DNA from: DAOTZR01 sp034432595
GTDB taxonomy: Bacteria; Chloroflexota; Anaerolineae; B4-G1; SLSP01
Direction: 5' to 3'
Assembly: GCA_034432595.1 (NCBI GenBank)
Contig: DAOUBT010000068.1
Span: 26,394-90,393 of the forward strand
DNA: 64,000 nucleotides
The notes beneath the pieces were generated by a model, which saw only the letters and a program-made list of their open reading frames with translations, was not told where the DNA came from and did no database searches. The position numbers were made by a program, and so were the translations under genes. Positions 35,338-43,192 of the stretch are shown piece after piece (within the stretch, counting starts at the first letter, position 1; each line of letters opens with the position of its first letter).

Positions 35338-35969
35338 TACGCCTCCTGTGCGGCCTCATCCAGCAGCGCACGAATGCGCGCCGCTACCATTTCGATGGCG
35401 TGGATGTTGTGACCGCCTTCAGGAATAATGACGTGCGCGTAGCGTTTGCTCGGCTCGACAAATTCCAGGTGCATGGGGCGTACCGTCCCCATGTACTGCT
35501 CGATGACCGAGTCCAACGTGCGCCCACGCTCCTGCACATCGCGCTTGATGCGGCGGATGATGCGCAAATCGGAATCCGTGTCCACGAACAGGCGCACATC
35601 AAACATCTCCCGCAGTTCCGCCTCGGCAAAGATAAGGATGCCTTCGACCAGGATAATCGGCGCGGGTTGGACAGTGCGGGTTTCAGCGCGGCGCGTGTGG
35701 GTGGTAAAATCGTAGGTGGGCACTTCCACGGCCTGACCGGCCTTGAGTTGCTTCAAATGCTGCACCAGAAGCTGGGTATCCAGCGAATCGGGGTGGTCAA
35801 AATTGATTTTGCGACGTTCCTCAAAGGGAAGATGGCTCAAGTCTTTGTAATACGCATCGTGGGGAATGTAGGCGATATGCTGCGCGCCCACGCGCTTGAG
35901 AATCTCCTGCGCCACTGTCGTTTTCCCGGAACCTGTGCCCCCGGCCACACCGATGATGATACTCTTCAT
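35337..35969 (-). CDS. udk: Uridine kinase
   Basis: The product has 210 residues. The P-loop is GVAGGTGSGKTTVAQEIL (residues 7-24). The phosphoribulokinase/uridine-kinase motifs DHPDSLDTQLLVQHLKQL, VPTYDFTTHTRR and PAPIILVEGILIFAEAELRE follow, with RLFVDTDSDLRIIRRIKRD. It phosphorylates uridine and cytidine to UMP and CMP. It lies between a ResB-like membrane protein (ATGA overlap) and the aminotransferase, in the same transcript as the glycan genes, so it might help the UTP pool for nucleotide sugars. That link is inference. Confidence 0.95.
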   Translation of the reverse strand: MKSIIIGVAGGTGSGKTTVAQEILKRVGAQHIAYIPHDAYYKDLSHLPFEERRKINFDHPDSLDTQLLVQHLKQLKAGQAVEVPTYDFTTHTRRAETRTVQPAPIILVEGILIFAEAELREMFDVRLFVDTDSDLRIIRRIKRDVQERGRTLDSVIEQYMGTVRPMHLEFVEPSKRYAHVIIPEGGHNIHAIEMVAARIRALLDEAAQEA

Positions 35970-36916
35970 TCTCTCCTCCGGCTTGAAAGCTTGAAAGATA
36001 AAGGTGAGAGGCGCGCTCCCAACCAGCCCATGCCCAGGCTAACCGCGCCCAGGAGAAACAGGGACCAGCCAGGATAGCGGACCCCATCCATATATTTTAC
36101 GTCAACCTGACGCAGATTCAACACCGCCTGCGGCGTGAAAATATACGCGCTACGTTCGATATGGACGCTTGAGACGAGGGCCCCGCTGCTCTGTCGGTAC
36201 ACCTGCACATCCAGCGCGCCGGGCGTTTGCGGATCGCTCAGGCGCAGACGGAACACCAACCCTACATCCGGCAAAGCGCAGTAAGCTTCGGGATTCGGCT
36301 CGCTGAGGGCAAAGCGCAGACTCGTCTGTCCTGCGCTGTGGATGCTTGGGGTGAGCAGCAAGGGCTTTCCCTCGCTGTCGTTTGCTTCGGCAATCACGCC
36401 CACGCCATCTTCGCGCGGGATGAACAAGGTATCGCCTTGCCAGAACAGCCTGGAATGCATGGCAACCTGCTCCAGCGTTTTACCGGTGGGCAGCGTCAGG
36501 GGAGCATCGGCCCAGGCTTCTATCGCGGTGTGGATGGCGGATTGCGTCCATTGCAGCACGCCGCTGGTGAAGAGGAACAGCATTCCGGCGAGCACGGTCA
36601 GGGACGAAACGCGCCGCCGTGTGGCGAGGCGTGGCCAGGTTTCACACAGTGCCGCGCTGCGCACCACGATCAGGAAGGCGAGCAGAGCCAGGGGGAGCTT
36701 GAGCCACAGGGACCTGTAAACCTTATCCAGGCCGATCGAGGTGGCCCAGGGCACAGGTGAAACCCAGGGCGAAGGCAAATCGGCCATGTCACTGGGGACT
36801 TGAGGAATCCAAAGCGGCACGAAAGCCAGCAATGTAAACGTGGCCAGCATCAGTAGAGTCCAGCGATCCTTTTGTAACTCTAACCAGAACCGCTCAAGCT
36901 TGATTGCGCGTGGCAT
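35966..36916 (-). CDS. ResB-like membrane protein (tentative)
   Basis: The product has 316 residues. The helices (about 18-37, 73-91, 102-120 and 284-304) and the phrase GLDKVYRSLWLKLPLALLAF resemble the ResB/Ccs1 family of cytochrome c maturation proteins, in which three or four helices flank a large outside loop. The middle part (about 125-280) is soluble. No CcsA partner, cytochrome or thioredoxin gene lies nearby, so the assignment is tentative. It is the first gene of the transcript with udk and overlaps it (ATGA). The start is ATG at 36916. Confidence 0.45.
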   Translation of the reverse strand: MPRAIKLERFWLELQKDRWTLLMLATFTLLAFVPLWIPQVPSDMADLPSPWVSPVPWATSIGLDKVYRSLWLKLPLALLAFLIVVRSAALCETWPRLATRRRVSSLTVLAGMLFLFTSGVLQWTQSAIHTAIEAWADAPLTLPTGKTLEQVAMHSRLFWQGDTLFIPREDGVGVIAEANDSEGKPLLLTPSIHSAGQTSLRFALSEPNPEAYCALPDVGLVFRLRLSDPQTPGALDVQVYRQSSGALVSSVHIERSAYIFTPQAVLNLRQVDVKYMDGVRYPGWSLFLLGAVSLGMGWLGARLSPLSFKLSSRRRE

Positions 36917-36995
36917 GGCATCGAATGCCTTTCATAGATCTGCGATGGGTAAACTGAGCTGCCATCTACCGGGTCTCCGTCGTGTAGCCCCATAC

Positions 36996-37023
36996 AAAAA
37001 AAAAGCCCCGACAGGCGGGGTCT
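36996..37023 (-). terminator. Terminator of the tRNA-Thr transcript
   Basis: On the minus strand CCCCG / CGGGG pair around CCTGT and are followed by a run of nine T residues. It begins 14 bases past the tRNA end. Confidence 0.85.
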
Positions 37024-37036
37024 TGACGGATTTCAG

Positions 37037-37109
37037 AGCCACCCTTGGGAATCGAACCCAAAACCTGGCGCTTACGAAGCGTCTGCTCTGCCGATTGAGC
37101 TAGGGTGGC
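37037..37109 (-). tRNA. tRNA-Thr (CGT)
   Basis: The acceptor stem is GCCACCC/GGGTGGC, the D arm GCTC...GAGC, the anticodon loop TTCGTAA (anticodon CGT) and the T arm TTGGGTTCGATTCCCAA. Discriminator base T73; CCA is not encoded. Confidence 0.95.
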
Positions 37110-37233
37110 GTTGACGATTGAGATTATAGCGTAATTCCGTGAAAATGCAAATATCGTGGCTACCTGATGTCCCGCGTCAGAATAACAATGGTCATGGCCT
37201 CTGACGAATTTTCCGCTACGGCCATTTCGGGAA

Positions 37234-37261
37234 TTGTCTTTTACCCCCAATCCGTTACAAT
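37234..37261 (+). promoter_or_regulatory. Promoter of the PgpH-like gene, probably leaderless
   Basis: TTGTCT (37234-37239), 16 bases, TACAAT (37256-37261). The ATG begins eight bases after the -10 box, so transcription would start at or next to the start codon. Confidence 0.7.
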
Positions 37262-37268
37262 AGGGGGC

Positions 37269-39344
37269 ATGACCGAACGTCCAATCACCAAAAACTTACG
37301 CCGACGCTGGGTGCTGCGTCAGGTATTTTGCGCCGTTGTTTTGATTCTGGTCACGGCGCTGGTCCTCCTGTTTCCCATGCGCAGCGCCTACGCTGTGCGG
37401 GAAAACGAGGTGGCGACGCGCGACATTCGCTCACCCCGCGACCTCACGTATGCGAGCGCCATCCTCACCCAACAGGCGCGTGAGGAGGCCATGCGGCAGG
37501 TAGAACCCATCTACACCCGTACTGAGGTGCAGGCCATCCGCGAACACATCGAATATGTGCGGCGCGTCTTCCGCTACCTCGATGCGCTGCGTGCCGACCC
37601 CTACGCGACTCTAGAAGAGCTTGTACAATGGGTGCGTGCCGTGCCGGAGCTGTCCACCCTCTCCACGCAGGACATTCAGCTTCTTCTTGAGCTGCCCGAT
37701 GAAGCCTGGAAAACGGTTGAGTTGGAAAGCCTGCGGCTGCTCGATGATATGCTGCGTCAGCTCGAAATCCGCCCGGAAGACTTGGCCGCCACACGTGACC
37801 GCATCCCTACGATGGTTCCGCTCGATCTGACCCTGGATGAGGCGACGGGTGTGACCCTTCTGGTGGAGCATTTCCTGCGTGCGAACAGCTTTTTGGATGA
37901 AGAGGCCACCGTCGCAGCGCGGCAAGCCGCAGCCGAACGCACCGCGCCCGTCTTTCATCCTATTTTGCGCGGTGAAATCATCGTTCGTGAGGGAACGGTT
38001 GTCACTGCCCTCGACATCGAAAAGCTCACTGCCCTGGGCCTGTTGCAGAGCGAAGCCCAAAAGCGCGATTGGGTCAACGCTTTTCTGCTCGCTGCCGGGG
38101 GCGTTTTCCTGTTGGGCGCCTACTTGCGGCGTTTTGCGCCCTACGTGTTAGAAAGCTGGCGCGATGAGGCCTTGCTGTTGCTGTTGCTCGTCGGTTTTAT
38201 GCTGTTGGCACGTTTTTTTGTGCCGGTGGGGAGCCTGCTGCTCTATCTCTTCCCGGCGGCGGCGCTTTCCATGGTATTGGCAACCACGCTTGGCTTTCCT
38301 GCGGCGATTGCGGGCACCATTTTTCTGGCCGGCGTTTCGGCCTGGATTGGCGGGCGCTCGCTGGAGCTGGTGACGCTGTACAGCCTCAGCGGTCTGGTTG
38401 CCACCCTGCTTCTGCCGCGTTATGAGGATGCGGGTTCCATCTTCCGTTCCGGGCTGGCGTCTGGCTTTTTCTCCGTGCTGGCGATGCTCAGTTTTACGCC
38501 CCTCGCCGTTACCGGAGATAGCATTTCGCTCTTGTTGCGCGTGGCGATGTGCTTCAGCGCCGGCCTGCTTTCCGCCGCTCTGACGGTAGGTAGCCTTTTT
38601 GTGCTCGCCCCCATCTTCGATTTAACAACTACGTTCCGCTTGATGGAATTGAGCCGCCCGGATCAGCCGCTGTTGAAGCGTCTGCTGCGTGAGGCGCCCG
38701 GCACCTATCATCACGTGATGATGGTGGCGAGCATGGCTGAACAGGCGGCAGAACGCATCGGCGCGAACGTGCTCCTCACGCGCGTGGGGGCTTACTATCA
38801 CGACATCGGCAAGCTGAACCGGCCCTATTTCTTCGTTGAAAATCAGTTGGGCATCAGCAACCCCCACGACCGTCTGGATCCGCGCACAAGCGCCGACATT
38901 CTCATTGCGCATGTGCGCGACGGCTTGAAGCTGGCGCAGCAGTACCATCTTCCGCAGCGCGTGAAAGATTTCATCGCCGAGCACCACGGCACCACGCAGA
39001 CCAGCTTTTTCTATCAGAAAGCGCTGGATCAGGGCGTGGAACGCACCCTGGACGAAGCCGAATTCCGCTACCCTGGCCCGCGTCCGCGCAGCCGCGAGAC
39101 CGCTCTGGTGATGCTGGCCGATGGCTGCGAGGCGGCGGCGCGCGCACAGCGCACCTCGGACGCAGACGCGCTGGCGCGCATCGTGGAGAGCGTCTTTGAG
39201 CAGCGCGTCAAGGACGGGCAGCTCGATGATTGCTCCCTCTCCATGCGGGAGCTGGCGCTCGTTCGTAAGACCTACGTCGAACTGTTGCGCGGAGCTTATC
39301 ATCCGCGCATCCAATATCCGCAAAAGAAAGAAGGTCAACCATGA
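37269..39344 (+). CDS. pgpH: 7TM-HD phosphohydrolase, PgpH-like (c-di-AMP phosphodiesterase family)
   Basis: From the ATG at 37269 the product is 691 residues. The parts are an N-terminal helix (about 14-35), an extracellular 7TMR-HDED region (about 40-260), seven membrane helices (about 265-465), and a cytoplasmic HD domain. The HD domain has GTYHHVMMVASMAEQ (about 477), AYYHDIGKLNRP with the metal His-Asp (about 508), and FIAEHHGTTQTSFFYQKA. PgpH hydrolyses cyclic di-AMP. The ybeY gene follows with an ATGA overlap, as in the Firmicutes order phoH-pgpH-ybeY. An upstream start at 37167 would run through the promoter and is rejected. Known PgpH proteins are about 700 residues, so length agrees. 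Confidence 0.93.
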   Translation: MTERPITKNLRRRWVLRQVFCAVVLILVTALVLLFPMRSAYAVRENEVATRDIRSPRDLTYASAILTQQAREEAMRQVEPIYTRTEVQAIREHIEYVRRVFRYLDALRADPYATLEELVQWVRAVPELSTLSTQDIQLLLELPDEAWKTVELESLRLLDDMLRQLEIRPEDLAATRDRIPTMVPLDLTLDEATGVTLLVEHFLRANSFLDEEATVAARQAAAERTAPVFHPILRGEIIVREGTVVTALDIEKLTALGLLQSEAQKRDWVNAFLLAAGGVFLLGAYLRRFAPYVLESWRDEALLLLLLVGFMLLARFFVPVGSLLLYLFPAAALSMVLATTLGFPAAIAGTIFLAGVSAWIGGRSLELVTLYSLSGLVATLLLPRYEDAGSIFRSGLASGFFSVLAMLSFTPLAVTGDSISLLLRVAMCFSAGLLSAALTVGSLFVLAPIFDLTTTFRLMELSRPDQPLLKRLLREAPGTYHHVMMVASMAEQAAERIGANVLLTRVGAYYHDIGKLNRPYFFVENQLGISNPHDRLDPRTSADILIAHVRDGLKLAQQYHLPQRVKDFIAEHHGTTQTSFFYQKALDQGVERTLDEAEFRYPGPRPRSRETALVMLADGCEAAARAQRTSDADALARIVESVFEQRVKDGQLDDCSLSMRELALVRKTYVELLRGAYHPRIQYPQKKEGQP

Positions 39345-39823
39345 CGGAAAAGCTCAGGCACACGATTGATATTCAGGTGGAAGAATCCGTGACCTGGACG
39401 GAGGTAGCGCCGCTGCACGAAGCTGCGCTGGCGGTGTTGGTGCAACAGCGCATCCCCTACGCCTGCGAAGTGGCCATTGTGTTGAGCGATGATGCCTCGC
39501 TGCGGGACCTGAACCGCCGCTTCCGCGGTGTGGATGCCCCGACGGATGTGCTCTCTTTCGCCAACGAAACCGTTGGCCCTTACGCCGGTCTGGCTGCCTC
39601 GCCGCGCTATCTGGGTGACATCGTCATCTCGTTGGAGCGGGCGCAGGAACAAGCGGCGCAGGTGGGCGCGCCGACCGTGAAGGAGCTGCAGCTCCTCATC
39701 GTCCATGGCATGTTGCACCTGCTTGGCTACGACCACGCTGATGAGGACCAGAAGGCGCAGATGTGGGCGCTACAAAAGCGCATCCTGCAGGCTATCGGTG
39801 CCGACATTCCTTTACCGGAGTGA
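39341..39823 (+). CDS. ybeY: Endoribonuclease YbeY
   Basis: The product has 160 residues. The zinc site HGMLHLLGYDHADEDQKAQM (three His) is complete, and the RNA-binding fold carries LRDLNRRFRGVDAPTDVLSF. YbeY is needed for 16S rRNA 3' end maturation and ribosome quality control. Its ATG overlaps the PgpH-like stop, so the two genes are translationally coupled, matching the order in Firmicutes. No PhoH or Era gene is adjacent within this window. Confidence 0.96.
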   Translation: MTEKLRHTIDIQVEESVTWTEVAPLHEAALAVLVQQRIPYACEVAIVLSDDASLRDLNRRFRGVDAPTDVLSFANETVGPYAGLAASPRYLGDIVISLERAQEQAAQVGAPTVKELQLLIVHGMLHLLGYDHADEDQKAQMWALQKRILQAIGADIPLPE

Positions 39824-39909
39824 AGAGCCTTTTCACCGCAACCGGCGCAGCTTGGGCACGGGATTGAGCTACAGGTAAGGCGGACTTGTTCCCTACGCTA
39901 ACCCGGCTA

Positions 39910-39956
39910 TACTTAAGGCAGGAAACCCTGCTGAATGGCAAAAGGGGAGGGGGCCT
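39910..39956 (+). promoter_or_regulatory. Probable promoter and strong ribosome site
   Basis: Near 39885-39915 a TTGTTC, 16 bases, TATACT pair is followed by the purine-rich AAAAGGGGAGGGGGCC immediately before the ATG at 39957. Confidence 0.45.
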
Positions 39957-40349
39957 ATGCAAAAGCGACTTCCAAATTATACCTGGTTGACGTGGGTGGC
40001 GCAGGGCATCGCGCTGGTGCTTGGCATCATCTACTGCGTGATGATGGTGGTGGGCAAGCAAACGGGCCTCGGCGGCCTGGGGACGGGGCGCGATATTGCG
40101 CTGATTATCCTGGGGGTGCAGGCGCTCGCCTTTGCGCTGATCGGCTTTATCCTCGTCGCGGCCCTGGCGTATGGCGTGTATCGGCTTAAGCTCTGGCTGC
40201 GCGAAGCGCTGCGGCAACTTACCGCCTACGCCCGGATGGGACATCGCTACGTCGAAGCCTTGAGCCACAAAATAGCCGCTCCCTTCATTGCGGTAGAAAG
40301 CAAAGCCGCGCAGGGACAGGCCATGCTGCGTGGTTTGCGGCGCGGATAA
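39957..40349 (+). CDS. Two-helix membrane protein of unknown function
   Basis: The product has 130 residues. Two hydrophobic helices (about 11-31 and 46-70) are joined by a Gly-rich linker (VVGKQTGLGGLGTGRD), followed by a basic amphipathic tail (RLKLWLREALRQLTAYARMG and further). I do not recognise it. In Firmicutes the place after ybeY is taken by dgkA, but this protein lacks the diacylglycerol-kinase motif. The strong ribosome site supports translation. Confidence 0.65.
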   Translation: MQKRLPNYTWLTWVAQGIALVLGIIYCVMMVVGKQTGLGGLGTGRDIALIILGVQALAFALIGFILVAALAYGVYRLKLWLREALRQLTAYARMGHRYVEALSHKIAAPFIAVESKAAQGQAMLRGLRRG

Positions 40350-40407
40350 CGGCGCGCCCCCATTCCTGGGGCGTGCCCATCACTTATCTTCAGGTTGCGG
40401 AGGGACT

Positions 40408-40608
40408 ATGAACGCGAAAGTACGGGTCTTGTTAATTGGCGCGGCTATTGGGGCGCTGGCCGGCGCCCTGGGCGGCTGGATTTACTACAATTCCAGCGTC
40501 ACGGTAGATGAGACAGGGAACGAGATTGTCCCCACGCCGCCGCCGGCCGCAGGCGTTAAGCTCGGCATCGGCCTGTTGGGACTGTTGCGCATGCTCACCG
40601 GTGACTAA
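40408..40608 (+). CDS. Small membrane protein
   Basis: The product has 66 residues from the ATG at 40408 with GGAGGGAC just upstream. One helix (about 6-27, VLLIGAAIGALAGALGGWIY) is followed by a Pro-rich linker (IVPTPPPAAGVK) and a second short hydrophobic end (LGIGLLGLLRML). No family is recognised. It ends facing the convergent MBL gene, with a four-base overlap. Confidence 0.6.
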   Translation: MNAKVRVLLIGAAIGALAGALGGWIYYNSSVTVDETGNEIVPTPPPAAGVKLGIGLLGLLRMLTGD

Positions 40609-41234
40609 CGGCACAGGCGTTGTAGCCAGGGATTGAAGCGACACGCTTCTTCGAGGGTACAGCTTTCCCCATGGCCTGGATAAAGGCGCGTGTTGCGCGG
40701 CAGGTTCACCAGCTTTTTCAGTGACGCCGTGAGCGCGCGCGCGTTGCCACCGGGCAGGTCGGTGCGCCCGACGTTGTCCGCAAACACCGTATCCCCCGTG
40801 AGCAGCGCCTCATCCTCCGGGATGTAGAGACAGATGCTGCCGGGCGTGTGGCCGGGAGTGTGAATGACCTCCAGGGTTAGATGGCCGCAGGTCAGGCGTG
40901 TGCCCTCTTCTAACCTGATGGTGGGCTGGGGAGACGCTTCATAAGGCATATCAAACCACAACGCGCCGCCACCTTGCTGCAACAACGCCTCATCCGCGGG
41001 ATGGAGGCCCAAAGGCACGTTGAAATGATGGCACACGCGCGCATTGGCTGCGCTATGATCGAAGTGCGCGTGCGTGTTCAAGACCGCCTCGATGGTGAGG
41101 GCACGCGCCGTAATCTCGTTGAGCAGCGGCTCCACCGCCCCACCGGGGTCCACAATCACCCCGCGTTTAGCGACGGGATCGTAGACCAGGTAGGTGTTGG
41201 AAGCAAGCAGACCAATGGGCAAGCTGATAATCAT
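40605..41234 (-). CDS. MBL-fold metallo-hydrolase (glyoxalase II-like)
   Basis: From the ATG at 41234 (GGGAG nine bases upstream) the product is 209 residues. The metal site is complete: NTHAHFDHSAANA (HxHxDH), HTPGHTPGS, LTGDTVFADNVGR and YPGHGES. This belongs to the glyoxalase II/YcbL branch, where the substrate is a thioester such as S-lactoylglutathione or another small ester. A longer ORF from 41345 is unlikely. The gene stands alone on the minus strand between plus-strand genes. Confidence 0.93.
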   Translation of the reverse strand: MIISLPIGLLASNTYLVYDPVAKRGVIVDPGGAVEPLLNEITARALTIEAVLNTHAHFDHSAANARVCHHFNVPLGLHPADEALLQQGGGALWFDMPYEASPQPTIRLEEGTRLTCGHLTLEVIHTPGHTPGSICLYIPEDEALLTGDTVFADNVGRTDLPGGNARALTASLKKLVNLPRNTRLYPGHGESCTLEEACRFNPWLQRLCR

Positions 41235-41381
41235 GCTGTTCTCCCTGATGTTGAACCTGACAATTGGCGTGAACTCTCGCTGGTGCTGAACGCATCGCGC
41301 CTGCACACCCCGGCGTAAGCCGGTGGATTGGGTTGCGCCTGTCACCGTTTTTCATTTTACCACGTTTATCAGGAGGCTCTC

Positions 41382-42473
41382 ATGCGCTCACGTCGTCTGG
41401 AAGCTGCACTGGATAGCGCGCAAGCGCGCGGACTGGATGCGCTGGCGCTGCTGCCCGGTCCTGACCTGCTTTACATGACCGGCTGGGATTTCCATCTCAG
41501 CGAACGTCCCATTGTGGCCATTTTCCCCGTGGATGAGGCGCCGGCGATTATCCTGCCAGCCTTTGAGGCGGGCAAGGTCCACGATGCGGATATCTATCCC
41601 TACACGGATGAAGAGGGCTACGTCCCCGCCTTTCATGCCGCCTGTTCTGCCCTGGAACTGGCTGATGCGCGCGTCGGCGTGGCGGCGCTGCACATGCGCC
41701 TGTTCGAGGCGCGCTTGCTCAAGCGTTACGCGCCGGGCATCGAGTTGCTGGCCGTGGATGAGCTGTGGGCGGAGTTGCGGATGCGCAAGGATGCCGAAGA
41801 GGTGGCGGCCATGCGGCGCGCGGTGCAGGTGGCGGAGCAGGCCTTCCTGGATTGGTTGCCGCAGCTCCGTGTGGGCATGAGCGAGCGCGAGGCGGCGGCG
41901 CGGCTTATCGCCTCCCTGCTGACGCACGGCGCGGACAAACTGGCTTTCGACCCGATTATTGCGGCGGGACCCAACGGCGCCTTGCCGCACGCCATCCCCG
42001 GCGAGCGTCCCCTGGCGTTGGGGGATTGGGTCGTCGTGGATTGGGGCGCCATCGTGGGGGGCTATGTCTCCGATCTCACGCGCACGGTAGTCATAGGCAC
42101 GCCCTCTGGCCCGCTCATGGCAGTTTGGGATGCGGTTACTCGCGCCAATGCCGCCGGCCGTGCGGCGGTGCGTCCCGGTGTGCGCGCGGAAGCAGTGGAC
42201 GCCGCGACGCGCGCCGTGATCGAGGCCGCCGGTTACGGCGCGGCCTTTACTCACCGTACCGGTCACGGGATTGGCCTTGCCGTCCATGAGGCGCCCTACA
42301 TCATGGCTGGCAACGCGCAGCTTTTAGGCGCGGGGATGACGTTCACCGTGGAACCGGGGGTATACCTGGAGGGCGTTGGCGGCGTGCGCATTGAGGATGA
42401 TGTGCTGGTTACCGCGCAGGGCAGCGAGACGCTCAGCACCCTGCCGCGCGAGCCGTTTGTGGTTGCGGGATAG
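41382..42473 (+). CDS. M24-family metallopeptidase, Xaa-Pro dipeptidase-like
   Basis: The product has 363 residues from the ATG at 41382 (AGGAGG six bases upstream). The N-terminal creatinase-like half (about 1-130) precedes the pita-bread domain. The five metal ligands are all present: DWGAIVGGYVSDLTRT (two Asp), HRTGHGIGLAVHE (His), FTVEPGVYLEG (Glu) and VRIEDDVLVT (Glu). The enzyme cleaves N-terminal residues before proline. Cytoplasmic peptide turnover is the likely role. The NfeD-like gene follows after ten bases. Confidence 0.93.
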   Translation: MRSRRLEAALDSAQARGLDALALLPGPDLLYMTGWDFHLSERPIVAIFPVDEAPAIILPAFEAGKVHDADIYPYTDEEGYVPAFHAACSALELADARVGVAALHMRLFEARLLKRYAPGIELLAVDELWAELRMRKDAEEVAAMRRAVQVAEQAFLDWLPQLRVGMSEREAAARLIASLLTHGADKLAFDPIIAAGPNGALPHAIPGERPLALGDWVVVDWGAIVGGYVSDLTRTVVIGTPSGPLMAVWDAVTRANAAGRAAVRPGVRAEAVDAATRAVIEAAGYGAAFTHRTGHGIGLAVHEAPYIMAGNAQLLGAGMTFTVEPGVYLEGVGGVRIEDDVLVTAQGSETLSTLPREPFVVAG

Positions 42474-42483
42474 GAGGCAGCGC

Positions 42484-43092
42484 ATGGCTTTACAAGTTTT
42501 CTATGCGATTGGCATTGTCGCCACGGCCATTCTCGTGTTACAGCTTGTCCTGACCCTGCTGGGACTGGGCGGTGATCATGAGTTGGGGGATACCGGCGGC
42601 GGCCTGGACGTGGGGCACGTGGATATGAGCCACATAGAGGTGAGCCACGCCGACGTTGGGCATGAAGGCAGCGTGGAGCATGACGGTGGGCCGAGTATCA
42701 TCTCCTTCCGCTCCCTGCTGGCCTTTTTCAGCGGTTTTGGTTGGGGCGGGGCGCTGTTCCTGCGTCTGGGTGTGCCGATGCTCTTCGCCATCGCTGGCGC
42801 GCTGGTCGTGGGCGGCATCTTCTTGCTGGTCGTTTTCTGGTTGATGGGGCTGATTTACTCCCTTTCGGAATCGGGCACCATTGATTTGCGCAATGCGGTG
42901 GGGCAGACCGGCACCGTCTATTTGCCGATTCCGCCGCAGCGCAGCGGACAGGGACAGGTGCAGGTCACAGTGCAGGGGCGCCTGCGCGAGCTTTCCGCGA
43001 TGACGGATGCTGCGGAGCGTCTGCCCACGGGGACGCCGGTGCGCGTCGTCGCCATGATGACGCAAGATGTGGTGCTGGTCGAAAAACTGTGA
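42484..43092 (+). CDS. NfeD-like membrane protein
   Basis: The product has 202 residues from the ATG at 42484 (AGGAGG upstream). Helices are near 7-27, 76-96 and 100-122. A His/Asp-rich loop (GGLDVGHVDMSHIEVSHADV) lies between the first two, an unusual feature that might bind a metal. The C-terminal OB-fold (about 140-200, NAVGQTGTVYLPIPPQ) matches NfeD. It is followed by a flotillin gene, the common NfeD-flotillin pair that organises membrane microdomains. Confidence 0.8.
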   Translation: MALQVFYAIGIVATAILVLQLVLTLLGLGGDHELGDTGGGLDVGHVDMSHIEVSHADVGHEGSVEHDGGPSIISFRSLLAFFSGFGWGGALFLRLGVPMLFAIAGALVVGGIFLLVVFWLMGLIYSLSESGTIDLRNAVGQTGTVYLPIPPQRSGQGQVQVTVQGRLRELSAMTDAAERLPTGTPVRVVAMMTQDVVLVEKL

Positions 43093-43192
43093 GCTTTGCC
43101 ATCACGGGATCCGCATCATCGTTTTTAAAAATCGTAAACCCGGGCAGGCTGAGCAGGTACCTCAAATCGTTAATTCACGTTAAGGAGGGCGT

